Of a DNA stretch of 64,000 nt, positions 21,557 to 33,005 are shown in pieces. The notes below the pieces were generated by a model that was not told the origin of the DNA, did not search any database, and saw only the letters and a list, made by a program, of their open reading frames with translations. Both the position numbers and the translations under genes were made by a program. The stretch's first letter is position 1. Each line of letters begins with the position of its first letter. The DNA comes from Utricularia gibba (Eukaryota; Streptophyta; Magnoliopsida; Lamiales; Lentibulariaceae): positions 2,232,001 to 2,296,000 of the forward strand of contig NEEC01000015.1 in the NCBI GenBank assembly GCA_002189035.1, read 5' to 3'.

Positions 21557-24500
21557 TTAATCTCCGGAGACCAGAGCTGCGGTTGTTTCTTTGTCGCAAA
21601 TTGACGAGGAAGGGAATCCGCGTGACTTCATTTTCTTCACATCTTGGCTGGAGCAAATGAAGATTCTTCTAACCATGCTGCAAAACTCTCTGCAGGGAAG
21701 GTGGTGTTGTGCAGGTGAGGTGATGGATATCAAGGTGTGTGAAAAGGAGGGAAGGCGGGGGACTTACGGCCATGGATCATCACCGGCGAGCATCATGTCT
21801 CCCTCATCATCTGTGTACACGATTTCCCATTTGTTCCGGGTTCGAAGCTCTCCCTTGATTTCGAACATTTCCTCGAGTTCTATGATGAGGTCTTCATAGC
21901 CCTTCAGAGAGGGCAAGTCCACTGCTCTACCAACTGCAACTCCTTGCATTTGTACCTTTAGTGCCATGCCAAAGAGACAATCTTGTGTGTAAGGTGAGCA
22001 GCAAGGGAGAAAATACTCCGACACAGATGATTATTCACCACATACCTTGGTACGACTTCTCGAGAATGAGCTTGATCTACACAGAACCTCCTCCTGCATC
22101 TGGTCTTGCTTTTGTTCATGGGACTCCTTGGACGCATCAGGTTGCTGTTGTTCCCAGTGAAGGGATGACGACATCCTTGCAAGGGAGGCCTCGCCATCAA
22201 TGTTGGGTGCATTAGATTTTCCCATCTCATCACATGACGGTACAGAAGGCATGTTCAGGTCGATCCCAAATAGTCGGCATCCTACAGCACTTTCTGACTT
22301 CTTACTGGCATTGTCACATGATGTCGGGCTATTTCCAGGTATTCTTGAAAGATTGGTGGTGCTGGACCGGGCGGAAGCACTCTTGCCTTCGGTCTCTTCA
22401 ATAATCATATCTCCAGATGCATTTCCAACATCTGTTTTCTTACTGAGTGAACTAACTACAAAAAACGGAGATGATTTAGATCAACAAAACAACTGAGGAA
22501 AAAGAAACACCGGGACCTTGACAATAACAATTACCCAAAGCAGGAACATCAACATGAGATCTTAAGCGTTTAGGCTTCACAGCCGATGGCAGATTCAGGC
22601 TTGGTGGAACGGAGGAAACAAACGGTTCGATCTCCCAAGGAGAAACTCTATCTGGCCTAGCAATAGAAGCTGGTTCATCCCATTGAACCTGAAATGAACA
22701 AAATCTCAGTCTGGTTTTAGCACCGGGAATACGGGGTGGCCATGGATGTTACTTGCCTTCAGTGTTCTCCATTTAGAACCTTCACATGATGGGGAAACAT
22801 CCTCGACTCCAATTATGGTTCCTGAAAACCTGATGCTCAATCAAAGTCAAAAGAGAAGTAACATAAGTGATTTATCTCACAATCAACCAGAAAAATATTG
22901 ACAGGCTCAGTGTCCCAACCTCCTCTCTGGAGAATCCTCTCCTTCGAAAGGCATTTTGAATCTCATTCCAACACCAAAGTTTTGGCTCATAGCTTCTAAG
23001 TACTTGTTCAGGCCAATGATAAACTGGCTAATTCTGTGTGGGGAGACTAATTTAATAAAAACCAACAAACCATAGATCTAGCTGTGCAAAAAGTTGACGC
23101 CCCAAACCTCGGTTTGTAGTACACAACAAATATAGTGTGCGTCAAGACGGCATGAGAGGCAGTTGCAAGAACCCCCAAGTGCATGCTCTGGCTTGAGATA
23201 ACTGAGGATGGCATGGAACTCTGCTGTCGAGAATGACGCCTAACTCCAACTCGCAATTCCCCTGTCTCTGCCCTATAAAATTGTAGGGTACACAATGGAA
23301 CGCATGGCATGTTTCTAGGGTATAAGACTAAAACCGCTTACCTCAGAAACACAAAAGAATCACCAGCAACTAATCTTTTTGAAGTGACGAAGGTACTCCA
23401 ACCAGTGGTAAGCAGATGCCTCCGAGGTTGTCCTGTACATTTCATAATGTATTCAAGTTATACCAAAAGACAGGAACCCACATTGGGCAATCAAAAAATC
23501 ACCTCTAAATATGTGCTTAAAACGCCATTCGATTCCATGTAGATCATGAGATACGAGTTCCTGAGTTGGTGTTTGTTGGCTCATATCCTGGTCCAGGAAT
23601 CATCAAATGATGGAGCATGAATCCTCGAAAGTAAATCAGATGCAGTCAACAATGAAAAAACCAAGCAAGGGCTTTTTACCAACGGAGGAAGGCAATCATT
23701 AGCATGTTTCCGGAGCACCGAGAAGCCACCATGTGTACTAGTGTCTGATGCAGTCAACACCTTGCAGAAGGAATGAACTACAGGCCTGGGAGGCTCATCA
23801 GGATGACTATCTGGGCTTGTTGGCTCAGATTGCTACACAGATTATGAAACGGTAGGTAAACAAACTAGTGCTCAAAGACTAGAAACAAAATACGTCGATG
23901 AACTGTCTTACATTAACTTCTGGCATCAAAGTAATCTGTGCAAAAACCTCGTCAGTATCCTGCTCGGCCTGCAGTCAATTCAGAAGCACGTCAAGTTCTA
24001 TAGGCCCTCAGTCAGCAGGGAAATCACACTCAAACATAGTACAGCCGAAAAAATAGACCGCAGTGAAACAAAAAAAACAGACGCCGACTTTTTCATTTTC
24101 CGGCGCAGGACACTTTCTTTTTGAGGTTCTAACACATAAATTAGCCATTTGGCTTTCCAACTTTAGTTCTCACGCAGTTGCCTATTCGGGAGAGACTGGC
24201 ATTTATAGAAAATTATGTCTCCTGCTGAAAGGCACAGGAAACGGGCGTCGCCTAATACTCCCCCAAAAAACCCTTAATCGATTAGACCAAAAGCAGGAAG
24301 GAAGATGAAGAGAGCAGATAGAAACGAAACCGTACAAGTAGCTGAATGTTGAAAACACGACAAAGGATCTTGGACGGCAGATTGAACATCGGAATCCTTT
24401 GATTTAACTCCTGATTCGTAGATGCCTCCAACTATTGCATCCCAGGAAAAGCAAAAAATTCCCAGAAAAGATGCAGTCAAAATTCGTGGAGTTTCATTTT

Positions 24501-24791
24501 CAAATCCAGAAATATAACCCAAATTAACAAAGAACCCTCACTTGTTCGATATGGCCCTGTGGAAAATAGTAAACCCTTTCTCCAACCTTGGGCACTTCCA
24601 CCAAAGGACCAGCGCAAGCCTTCCAGAGCTCTTCATACAGCGTATCCTTCACCTCACTTTCTGAAATTCCCTCAAACAAAGTAGAGCATTAGAAAACAGC
24701 AACAAAAAAAACAGAGAGAGTGCGAAGCGAAGCGTGGCGCGAAGATTATACCAGCGTGCCGCTGCAGAGTTAAGGCGCTCCTGCTCGCCAT
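21557..24791 (-). CDS. ARF9: Auxin response factor, ARF9/ARF18-like (clade B)
   Basis: Nuclear transcription factor binding auxin-response elements; this clade usually acts as a repressor. Fourteen exons: 24791-24752, 24660-24542, 24431-24336, 23968-23912, 23832-23680, 23587-23503, 23432-23342, 23272-23108, 23033-22920, 22829-22757, 22688-22535, 22455-22046, 21955-21768 and 21689-21557. They sum to 1878 nt (625 residues) in frame. Domains in order: dimerisation and B3 DNA-binding ([36 protein letters not shown]), ARF ancillary domain ([29 protein letters not shown]), a Ser-rich middle region typical of repressors, and C-terminal PB1 ([30 protein letters not shown]). The intron after exon 10 uses a GC donor (AAG|GCAAGT). 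No frame break was found. The ARF9/11/18 assignment rests on PB1 wording and length; the exact orthologue is uncertain. Confidence 0.94.
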
Positions 24792-25339
24792 GGGAACGGA
24801 ACACCAAGCTAGAAATTAGTCGAAAAATATCACAACATCACGAGGCTGAATCCACTACATCTCATGAACAGCCGGAGCAGGAAACCCAGAAAAAAAACTC
24901 GTAGGAAAGGGAAGCAGCAAGGCAGTTATCAAAGACGCCGGCGGTAACAGAACCTCAGACGAGTCAAACAAGCGGTACACTTGCGTATTCTAAAGAGGGT
25001 GCCGAGATCCCCCCCGTTCTGTAATCGGTTCACACAACACCCACCACGGGGTTGTCGTTCATTTTCAGTGCAAGCGCTGCGCGGCGCGCGCGCGTGTGGT
25101 TAGCGAAGCCGGGAGGGAGTAACCATGGTTCCCAAACAAACCCACACCCAGAGTGAGGGGCAGTACGCTGACGTCATCATTCATTATGGTGAGGAGGGCC
25201 CCACTTGGGACGCCGCAGCAGGAGCAGGAGCAGCTGCTGCTGCTGCTGCACAAAAACCTCGAGCGGAGTGGCGGACATTCCAGTCCAGTCCCAGAAATAA
25301 GGCGTAAATTTAGTTCGTTCCGCACCCCCTGGTCGTAAA

Positions 25340-25355
25340 CCCCCCCCCCCCCCCC
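25340..25355. repeat. C16 homopolymer
   Basis: Sixteen consecutive C, about 550 bp upstream of the ARF start codon. Confidence 0.95.
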
Positions 25356-25577
25356 GAGATTCTCCTAAGAAACCAACCCCCTTCGCCCCTCTCACGTGCT
25401 CCCACAAAACACACACAGTCAGTTGATCCTGTAATGATGGATCATGGTGGACAGGTAAACCCTTATTTATTCACCCATGTATTAATTAATTAATGAAACC
25501 CCATGTTGAAAACTCAGAGGCCCCTGAGTTGAGCTGCTGCTTCGGCTCCGCTCACACCTGACCTGACCTGACACACG

Positions 25578-25712
25578 CTGTGTGTGTGTGTATGTGTGTG
25601 TGTGTGGATTGGATTAATAATATCTATACATGTAGCCTTGATTCTGGATTATGGTGTGTGTGTGTGTGAGTGAGTGGGTGTGTGTGTTTATTTATTATTA
25701 TTATTATTATTT
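25578..25712. repeat. Compound TG / ATT microsatellite region
   Basis: Interrupted (TG)n blocks, with a second (TG)n block around 25652-25687, followed by an (ATT)n tract. Probably hypervariable. Confidence 0.85.
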
Positions 25713-25970
25713 TAATTGTTGGAAGAGGGTGCGTGGTGGAGGGAGACCATGATCAGAGACCGGGGTCATGGATATTTAATTTAATTCAGGAATAAAGTAG
25801 TCGTTTCCGTACACCACACATCCCATGAAAAGAAAAGCTTCCCGGCATTTGTTTTGTTTCTTCGCCTGCCCGCCCTTCTTCACGCCCCGCCAGCAAGGAG
25901 AAAGAAAGAAAGAAATATGGGGAGGGGATGGGCGTCTGAACAAGTAGAGCAGCAGCAGCTATGGAGGGGT

Positions 25971-25986
25971 GGGGGGGGGGGGGGGG
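25971..25986. repeat. G16 homopolymer
   Basis: Sixteen consecutive G (preceded by GGGGT) in the ARF/NRP intergenic region. Confidence 0.95.
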
Positions 25987-27050
25987 ATGGGGCCCACTCC
26001 CCGACAAATGGGGCAGGCTTTCAGGTACGGACCTGGTCTGAAGTGGGGTCCGCCGAGGGATCAGCGTTTCAGTGGTCCGGTCCTGGCCTGGGAGCAGTAC
26101 ATGTCCTCAGATGCGTCCACGTGGCACCCCCATCGACGGCCCACGCCCTCTCCGGACCACCACGCTCCACTCCTCAACCCACCACCGCTCCATTATTATT
26201 TCATTCTTTTCGTATTAAAAAAAAAAAGAAAAGGGTATGGTTCCATTTTTCTGGGATTTAACGAATATCCTTAAAAGCCATGGTTGTGCAATATGCTCAA
26301 AGAAAACGCCACTCGTGGGGGGACTTGTCTTAATTTTCTCATTTGGTTGAGGGAATCCCCCAGACACGAAAGGGATTTTATTTATTTATACACCCCGGTG
26401 GTGTGCTGTGCCTCCCTCGTGTTTTAAATTCAGTTGGTGAAAATTAATTGTATTCCCTTTTCTTGTGGGCCCCAATTCACGATTTAACGGCACAAAAATA
26501 ATAATTATTCTAAAAACAAAAAAGGGAAGACGAGCCCCATCTGGGTTGGCTTCACTCGGCTCGGCTGCACGGGGAGGGTATTCTAGGCATTTCCTTCTGC
26601 CCTAACAACAATCGTGAATTATCATTATTGGGCCATTCGATGGGCTTCCTTCTCAAGCCCAACTCTGAGCTACATGAGGCTGGGCCAGCTTTGCGCGTCA
26701 GATGCCCATGGGCTTTGACACGTGTCAGAAACCTTGGAAGCTACGAAAGGGGTGGCGGTGGGAACGGCATCAACGATTCACGGGCGACTTTCTAGAAGGT
26801 GGGGTAGCAAAGAACGCGTAAATGGAAAGAAAAAAAGGGTATTATAGCTTCCAATTTATTAATTTCTTGGTTTATAAAAAATGAGGAATAAAAAACGGGA
26901 TGCTCAATGAGCGCGTGCCACGTCGTCACCCACTTTGACAAAGCCGGAGTGTCGTTTTACAGTTGTAGTGAAGGGGAAGGGGGGTTTCCATGGAGGGCAG
27001 CTACGGAGTTTCACGACTTCTGGTGCTCCTCCATTTTCCGCTCTGTTGAA

Positions 27051-27060
27051 TATAAATATA
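27051..27060 (+). promoter_or_regulatory. TATA box of the NRP/DCD gene
   Basis: TATAAATATA lies about 70 bp before the start codon at 27128, a plausible spacing for a short plant leader. Confidence 0.6.
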
Positions 27061-27127
27061 CAGCCTGGCCATCCGTTTTCCTCCTCCAGAGAAACCCAAT
27101 TCTTGACTTTCTGGGTCGCTGGAAGAG

Positions 27128-28597
27128 ATGGATAACGCGAATCAGTCATCCTTTTGGCAGTTCAGCGACGATCTCCGCCTCCAGACTGGTAATTTGTCTA
27201 ATCTATCGCTTAATGATTCCATCTGGAGCTTCGATTACCCGGCGAAGCGTACTGCTGAGGTGCGCCGGAACTATGATTTCCGCAGCCTGGATTCTGGGTC
27301 CTCGTTTGTTGGATCGGGGAGTGATATGAACTCCGATTTCAATATGGACATATGGAAACCTCCGGTCAACGAGGTCGTCACTCGCGGCGTTGATTACTCT
27401 GGAGTTGGATCTGGATCGGCTGGGGTGAACGGAGGGTTTAACAAGGGGATTTATTCAACCCCTTCACTGAATTTCAAGGGTTACAGTAAGAGCAGGGGTT
27501 TCTCGAAGAGCTTTATGCTGAACGAAAAGGTGAATAAGGGTAAGAACGAGGAGGATCTCGGTAAAAATGGGAAGAAGAATAAGGGGAACCGAGATGTCGC
27601 CAAGGATAACAACGGCGGGGGTAAATCAGAGGTGGATAAGCGTTTCAAAACTCTTCCTCCGGCGGAAGCTTTACCCAGAAACGAGACGATTGGGGGGTAT
27701 ATTTTTGTCTGTAACAACGACACCATGGCTGAGAATCTCAAGAGGCAGCTATTTGGTATGTGCCACCTTGAATTGTTTACGGTTTTGAAAATTGTGGGGT
27801 TTGATTCTTTGATCTGGAAATCTTTTTTTGCATAAGAGCGTTTGCTTTCTCCTTTTCAATACCAAGCAAAGCTTATGTTATGTCTTCTGTTATGGGATTC
27901 GACCATAGCTGTATGCTATTCATCCTTGATTAGATGCTTCATTTTATTTGGCTCATGTTCTATCCCCTAGCAAGATTTTTTTTTATTTACATTTTGAGTT
28001 GAAATTTCAACTCCTGCAGGGTTGCCTCCTCGATACCGTGACTCTGTACGTGCGATCACACCAGGGTTGCCTCTCTTTCTTTACAATTATTCAACTCACC
28101 AACTCCATGGAATCTTTGAGGTTTGTATTTGGTGTGGCTATTTGAGGGTTGATTTTGATCATTCTCATTCATCTCATCTGATGCACTTTGTAGGCTGCTA
28201 GCTTTGGTGGCACGAATATCGACCCCACAGCTTGGGAGGACAAGAAAAACCCGGGCGAATCACGCTTTCCTGCTCAGGTTCGTCCCTAATACCAGCTCAG
28301 AACTCTGAATTTCCTCGAAGATCAGGGCAGTGGGGATAAGTGACCACTCTTCTTTCACTTGCAGGTTCGTGTAGTGACAAGGAAGATCTGCGAGCCCATG
28401 GAGGAAGACTCCTTCCGCCCAATTCTTCACCATTACGACGGTCCCAAATTCCGGCTGGAGCTCAACATCCCTGAGGTAATGCCTCTTCTTCTGCATACCC
28501 AACGTTCACTGATGACACAGCTGTTTGACTGACGGGCGGTATGCATTGCTTGCAGGCTCTCTCCCTGTTGGACATTTTTGCAGAAACCAGCCCTTGA
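27128..28597 (+). CDS. NRP: DCD-domain N-rich protein (NRP / B2-like)
   Basis: Member of the plant NRP/B2 group with a C-terminal DCD (development and cell death) domain. Soybean NRPs link ER and osmotic stress to programmed cell death. Exons: 27128-27755, 28020-28120, 28194-28277, 28365-28475 and 28556-28597, all GT-AG; 321 residues in frame. The N-terminal half is Asn/Ser/Gly-rich and probably disordered, with a Lys-rich stretch (NEKVNKGKNEED, GKKNKGNRD). The DCD domain begins at about residue 187 with GGYIFVCNNDTMAENL and continues through LPPRYRDSV, LFLYNYSTHQLHGIFEA and SFGGTNIDPTAWE to FPAQVRV. It is convergent with the GDSL gene. Family is certain; the stress role is inferred from homologues. 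Confidence 0.94.
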
Positions 28598-29167
28598 AGA
28601 GAAGGAAAAAATCATCCTGACCCTTACATTGACATGTATGCGTGTTGAGAAGACTGGGAGGAAGGGAACTGCTCACTGCTTTCACCAGAAATAGAGCTGA
28701 ATGGAACACCAATACCCTCTTATATTGAAGAATATCTATACCCCCACCCCACCCCACCGTTGTAAAAGTAAACTTGATGAGTATACTTCGTCCTGTGTGC
28801 TAAACAATAATGGCTGCTGTTGGAATATCAATAAATTGCTTGATCTGAAGAATGGAGATGGCACCAACTTTGCTGAAGAAAACGATAGGCTGTGAGGGTC
28901 GGCAATGAATGTGGGGTGGGTACGTGTTAGGTTGGTGGTAGTTGGTCCTTCCTTTGACCACGCAACAACTGCAAAACAGCATCATTTATTTTCATCGGTG
29001 ACAAAAATGTGCATGAACTTCAATCCTATAACAACGACCCTTACGCAGTTCAAAACGGTACAGCAGTAAATGCTGTAGCGAAAAAAACAAATGTTTCCCA
29101 TCTCCAGTGGACGTAGAAAGGTGCTGCGTGGTGGTGGTGGTCTGTTGACTCCAGGTGTTGGTGTAGT
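28598..29167. other. Convergent 3' intergenic region (NRP / GDSL)
   Basis: About 570 bp between two facing stop codons, holding both 3'UTRs. No coding or repeat signal beyond short T/G-rich stretches. Confidence 0.6.
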
Positions 29168-30915
29168 TCAATTCCAGGATAGCATTTCTTGTAAGTTCAT
29201 TGGGTAACACATATCGATGTGCGAACCGGACCAAACATTATCGGCTAGAATTTCGTTCACGGCAGCTGTTGGATGAAACTGATCCCACCAAATGTAGTTC
29301 GAAGCATTGTCACAAGCCATCTCTGGAGAAATGCAAGGTAGCCATCCTTTATGGTTCCCAAACCCACAACACGCATCTTCTGTGACATTGAATCCTGAAA
29401 CACAGGAGACAAACTTATGTCGTTGTAGATGCAACAAGAATAGCATTAACAGATGGAGCAGCAGCAATGAGTAGAAACTAATTTTCCACTTAAGCATGCA
29501 GAGTGCTCGGTCAGACGATAATAGATGCTGCAGCTATAGCTAGTAAAAGCGGGCCTGGAAATCTATCGAAACCAAAATATTCGAACAAACCAATCCTTGT
29601 CAAATGAACAAAATCCTCACCATAAAGGTCATGATTCCTGATTATGTCCAAGGAGCCCTCAAAAGCGTCACAGAAAACTATCCGAGCTCCAGTGAGCTCA
29701 TTATTCAGCTCATCGACAATGTATCTCATAGCTAGATTGAACTCAATTATCATGTTGTTGATCGTGTCCACGCATCCTCCACTGTTGCTGTTTTGGAGCC
29801 ACAAGTAATATGGTGCACAGCCCAGAGGAGCCAGCCCCATCACAACCACATTCCTAACACTCATGTTATACAAACTCTGCAAGATCAGCCGGAACTATAT
29901 ATTCTTAAAATACACCAATTGGTTCCTGAACACAGGGATCGAAGGGGCAGCTTTTCTTAACCTGGATTTCTCGTCTCATCATTTGTACAAGGAATTGGTT
30001 GAAATTCCATGGAAGATAGAGAGATTGAACGTTGGATACGTTCCTGAGATAATAGTGAATGTAGTCATTGCTTCCAATGGAAATGTAGAAAATGGAATCT
30101 GAGAAAAGCGAGGTTGCTGCTCCTTCTCCCATGGTGAGAATGAACTGTTGGTATGTATCCATCACCTGCTGAATCTGCTGTGTCATAGATATATGCATCC
30201 CCTGTATCTAACAGATTTAAAAATGAGTTCCAAACGGTAGCAAAAATCTAGTGTTCCTACTACTCTGTCACCCAGATTGAAAATACCAATTCAGAGCCGC
30301 TGGAGAAGATGATCCCGGATCCGGCGGAAGCATAATTAACTCCTTTCTTCATACCATCGACGGACCGCGCTTTGCTTAAGTAGCTTGGCACAAATGGTAA
30401 TCCAAGACGAAGCGCTGATCGATGACATCACAGACGGAAATAATCCAAAACAAATACCTTTAAAATTGTTTACTTAAATTTAGATTACCAATATAATCAA
30501 CGGGGATTCTTCCATTGCAGAACCGGCCGGTAGGTTGATGCGTGTCGAAATCTCTGCCGTACGGCAGCCTATCTGCTCGTGCAAATGTTCCCAGGAAATT
30601 GTTAGTTCCGCAATCGACTGTAGAATCTCCGATCACGAACAAAGCTGGTGGATTAGAAGAACTCCTAGGTATCGAGTAAGGAGGTATCGAAGGAAACGGA
30701 GTAACCGGCGCCTCCTCCGGCGCTGGAGGAAGTGCAACCGGATCTTCCACATTGCTGGGAGAGAGATCCCGATCTTCCACAGTATCAGGAGCGATGTGAT
30801 CGCTACTTTCCGGTGGAAATCCAAGTGCTTGGATACGTTCAAGAAAGAGCATCGAGGTGAGGAACAATATCAACAAGCACCTGCAGCAGAAGAAACGCAT
30901 CGCAGATGGCGCCAT
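29168..30915 (-). CDS. GDSL esterase/lipase (At1g71691-like)
   Basis: Secreted SGNH-fold hydrolase acting on ester bonds of lipids or cell-wall polymers. Exons: 30915-30489, 30414-30287, 30201-29962, 29876-29621 and 29394-29168; 425 residues in frame. A signal peptide (residues about 1-30) is followed by an unusually Pro/Glu-rich linker (about residues 35-85). Block I then reads ALFVIGDSTVDCGTN with nucleophile Ser98. Later blocks are the SGSGIIF region with GVNYAS, block III ISIGSNDYIHYY, and block V IWWDQFHPTAAVN with the catalytic Asp-His pair. It ends CYPMNLQEM. Closest in wording to Arabidopsis At1g71691. An upstream in-frame ATG at 30957 is an alternative start, but 30915 puts the signal peptide at the N-terminus. 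Substrate unknown. Confidence 0.93.
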
Positions 30916-31490
30916 GGATGCGATGAGGTAACCGCTTGAGAAATGGCGGGATGTCATAAAGACGACGGGCCCTTAAATACCCCTCGCAAAAAAAATATCT
31001 AAAAATAACAATTTTCTAACCGGAAGGGCACATATGGAAATAAAAGGAGATCCTAATCAAGATCGTGAAGCCTCTGGCAAGAGATGTTGTTCCCCTGGTT
31101 CAGGTGAAAAGTAGGGAGGTTACTCAAGATCGCGCATAATCGTGATGAATTAACAATGATTTCTCAAAGATCCAGCTAAATCACCCCAGCCCGGCTAAGC
31201 CCCTCCCTATTCAGTGAAGTTTAATGGCTTTCCAGCTAATTTGACAGCCGCCCCTTTGCTGCTCTCTGAGCTTCATGCTTCAGTTGTCGACTCCCTGGAA
31301 TCAAATCCGATAGGGGTTCAAGTCAGCTTCCTGCTGCTGACACATCTGGTGCGGCACCAGCAAGCATCTCTTCTTGTATTTAATGTGTTTTGGGGATTCT
31401 GGAAATTGCCATGGATAGGCGTTATGTGGTAGAATCATGGTTTTTTAGACATGCAGGCTGCTCAACTAGTCCGCGGTACAATGGAGGCGC
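30916..31490. other. Intergenic: GDSL promoter and 3' flank of lycopene cyclase
   Basis: About 575 bp with no recognised gene. A 72-codon open frame at 31214-31432 shows no family resemblance. Confidence 0.55.
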
Positions 31491-33005
31491 TCAGATGGCT
31501 TGAGAAGCCATATTCCGGGCCATTTTGACTAAAGGAACGAGGCTTTTGGTTGCTATATCCATCTTACTTGATCCGGATGCACGCCAGAACAGCGAGTTCA
31601 TCAGTAGAAACTGCTCTCCAAGACTGAGTCTCTGAGACAGAAACGCTTGCCACAGGTGAGGTTTAAGATCAAAGAATGCATCGAAGAATCGTCTCATCCC
31701 ATTTAAGTCTAGTTTCAGCAGAACCTCCATCCCGAAATTGTAGTACTCCCTTTTGAGTCTTCCATCTAGAGGCCACAGTCCATCCCAGACTCTGGTATAC
31801 ATCTGGTTGCCTCTGATCATCCTCGTTGAACCAAGGCATTGCTCGATGGCCTGCGCAAGAACTGGAGCAAGAGCCATCGTCCGAGCAATGCAGTAGCCTG
31901 TAGAAGGATGAACAATCCCGGCATTCCCACCAAACGCCAGGACACTCTGGGGGATCCGAGGAAGTGGCCCTCCCATTGGAATCACGCACTTCTCATCCTC
32001 CAGCACAACCTTCACTCTTATCCCCAAGTGCCTCAGCCTTGCTTCCATCCTCTTCTTGACTTGTGTGTATGATAGCATCGGCCTGCTGACAAGACTGGTC
32101 TCCTCAAGAAACACCAGGTTGCTATCGAATGGCATGGCATACAAGAACGTAGGTGATCTCGAATTGCCGGTACGCAGATATGGCTCGTTTCCCAGATGCG
32201 AATCCCTCCAATCCATCAGAACCATCTTGACCAGATCAAAGGGATGACTATCAACTTCAGCAAGAATGCCATGAGCAATCTGGTAGCCATGGTTCCTCTG
32301 CTTCTCGTAGTGTAAGAACCCACTGGTAAAACCACTTGTATCAACAACTAAACTAGCTTTCACCAATGTGCCATCTTCACAGCCAACAGAAGACTCAAAC
32401 TCCGCATGCTCTAGTGTCAAAGCTTTACCCTTGAAAAACTTCACACCATTTGCTGCACAAGCTGACAGCAGCTTCAACTTTAGGTCCTTTCTATTGACTC
32501 GACCGTACGCCCTGTCCAAATACTTGGTCTTCTTGTCATCGATGTGGACGCTGGTCATGGACCACGTTTTGTCAAGACAATCTTCAAGCCCCAAGCTCTC
32601 GAATTCGTCAGACCAGACGCCGTAATTATTCGGCCACATGGAAAGAGGCGAAGGGTCGATAGCACATACCTCAATTCCTCTACCGGAAATCTGCTCGGCA
32701 AGTCGGAGGCCGGCGGGGCCGGTACCGATGACGATGACATCGAACCGGTTTCTCCTGTCTGGAGGATAAAAAATGGGGACTTCAAAATCCAATGATTCAG
32801 GTTTTAACCTGGGTTCCAGGTCAAGGTAGCTTCCAAATTTGCTGGTTTCGACAATTTGGTGATGTCTTCTTGATAGGGTTTCGCCTGTAGTCTTGGATGG
32901 AAAGGAGCATGGCACTGACATGGGTGCAAATGTGAGAAGAGACGCCATGGAAGACAGAGCGAAGCCTGGAAAAACTCCGAGATCGGAATTAGGTACAGGA
33001 TCCAC
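31491..33005 (-). CDS. CYC-B: Lycopene beta-cyclase, chromoplast CYC-B / CCS-NSY clade
   Basis: Plastid flavoprotein that forms beta-ionone rings on lycopene (beta-carotene synthesis); the same clade includes capsanthin-capsorubin and neoxanthin synthase-type enzymes. It is a single uninterrupted ORF of 504 codons, and the intronless structure is typical. The Ser-rich N-terminus is a transit peptide. The dinucleotide-binding motif VIVIGTGPAGLRLAEQ lies at about residues 90-105. Further signatures are DPSPLSMWPNNYGVW, MDWRDSHLGNEPY, the cyclase-essential FLEETSLVSRP, CVIPMGGPLPRIPQ and GIVHPSTGY. A second in-frame ATG (32948, MASLLTFAP) could be the true start. Wording is closer to tomato CYC-B than to the leaf LCYB; sequence alone does not exclude a CCS- or NSY-like activity. 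Confidence 0.93.
   Translation of the reverse strand: MDPVPNSDLGVFPGFALSSMASLLTFAPMSVPCSFPSKTTGETLSRRHHQIVETSKFGSYLDLEPRLKPESLDFEVPIFYPPDRRNRFDVIVIGTGPAGLRLAEQISGRGIEVCAIDPSPLSMWPNNYGVWSDEFESLGLEDCLDKTWSMTSVHIDDKKTKYLDRAYGRVNRKDLKLKLLSACAANGVKFFKGKALTLEHAEFESSVGCEDGTLVKASLVVDTSGFTSGFLHYEKQRNHGYQIAHGILAEVDSHPFDLVKMVLMDWRDSHLGNEPYLRTGNSRSPTFLYAMPFDSNLVFLEETSLVSRPMLSYTQVKKRMEARLRHLGIRVKVVLEDEKCVIPMGGPLPRIPQSVLAFGGNAGIVHPSTGYCIARTMALAPVLAQAIEQCLGSTRMIRGNQMYTRVWDGLWPLDGRLKREYYNFGMEVLLKLDLNGMRRFFDAFFDLKPHLWQAFLSQRLSLGEQFLLMNSLFWRASGSSKMDIATKSLVPLVKMARNMASQAI

Larger units (their letters stand above)
24792..27127. other. Divergent intergenic region (ARF / NRP), rich in simple repeats
   Basis: About 2.3 kb separates the ARF start from the start of the DCD gene. 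It contains C16 (25340-25355), TG-rich microsatellites (about 25578-25690) followed by ATT repeats (about 25690-25712), G16 (25971-25986), and a TATA box for the DCD gene. Several ORFs open here are low-complexity artefacts. No transposon ends were recognised. Confidence 0.6.

Noticed and set aside
31491-33005. Capsanthin-capsorubin synthase
   Set aside because: Same clade, but nothing in the sequence specifically indicates keto-xanthophyll synthesis; lycopene beta-cyclase is the safer call.
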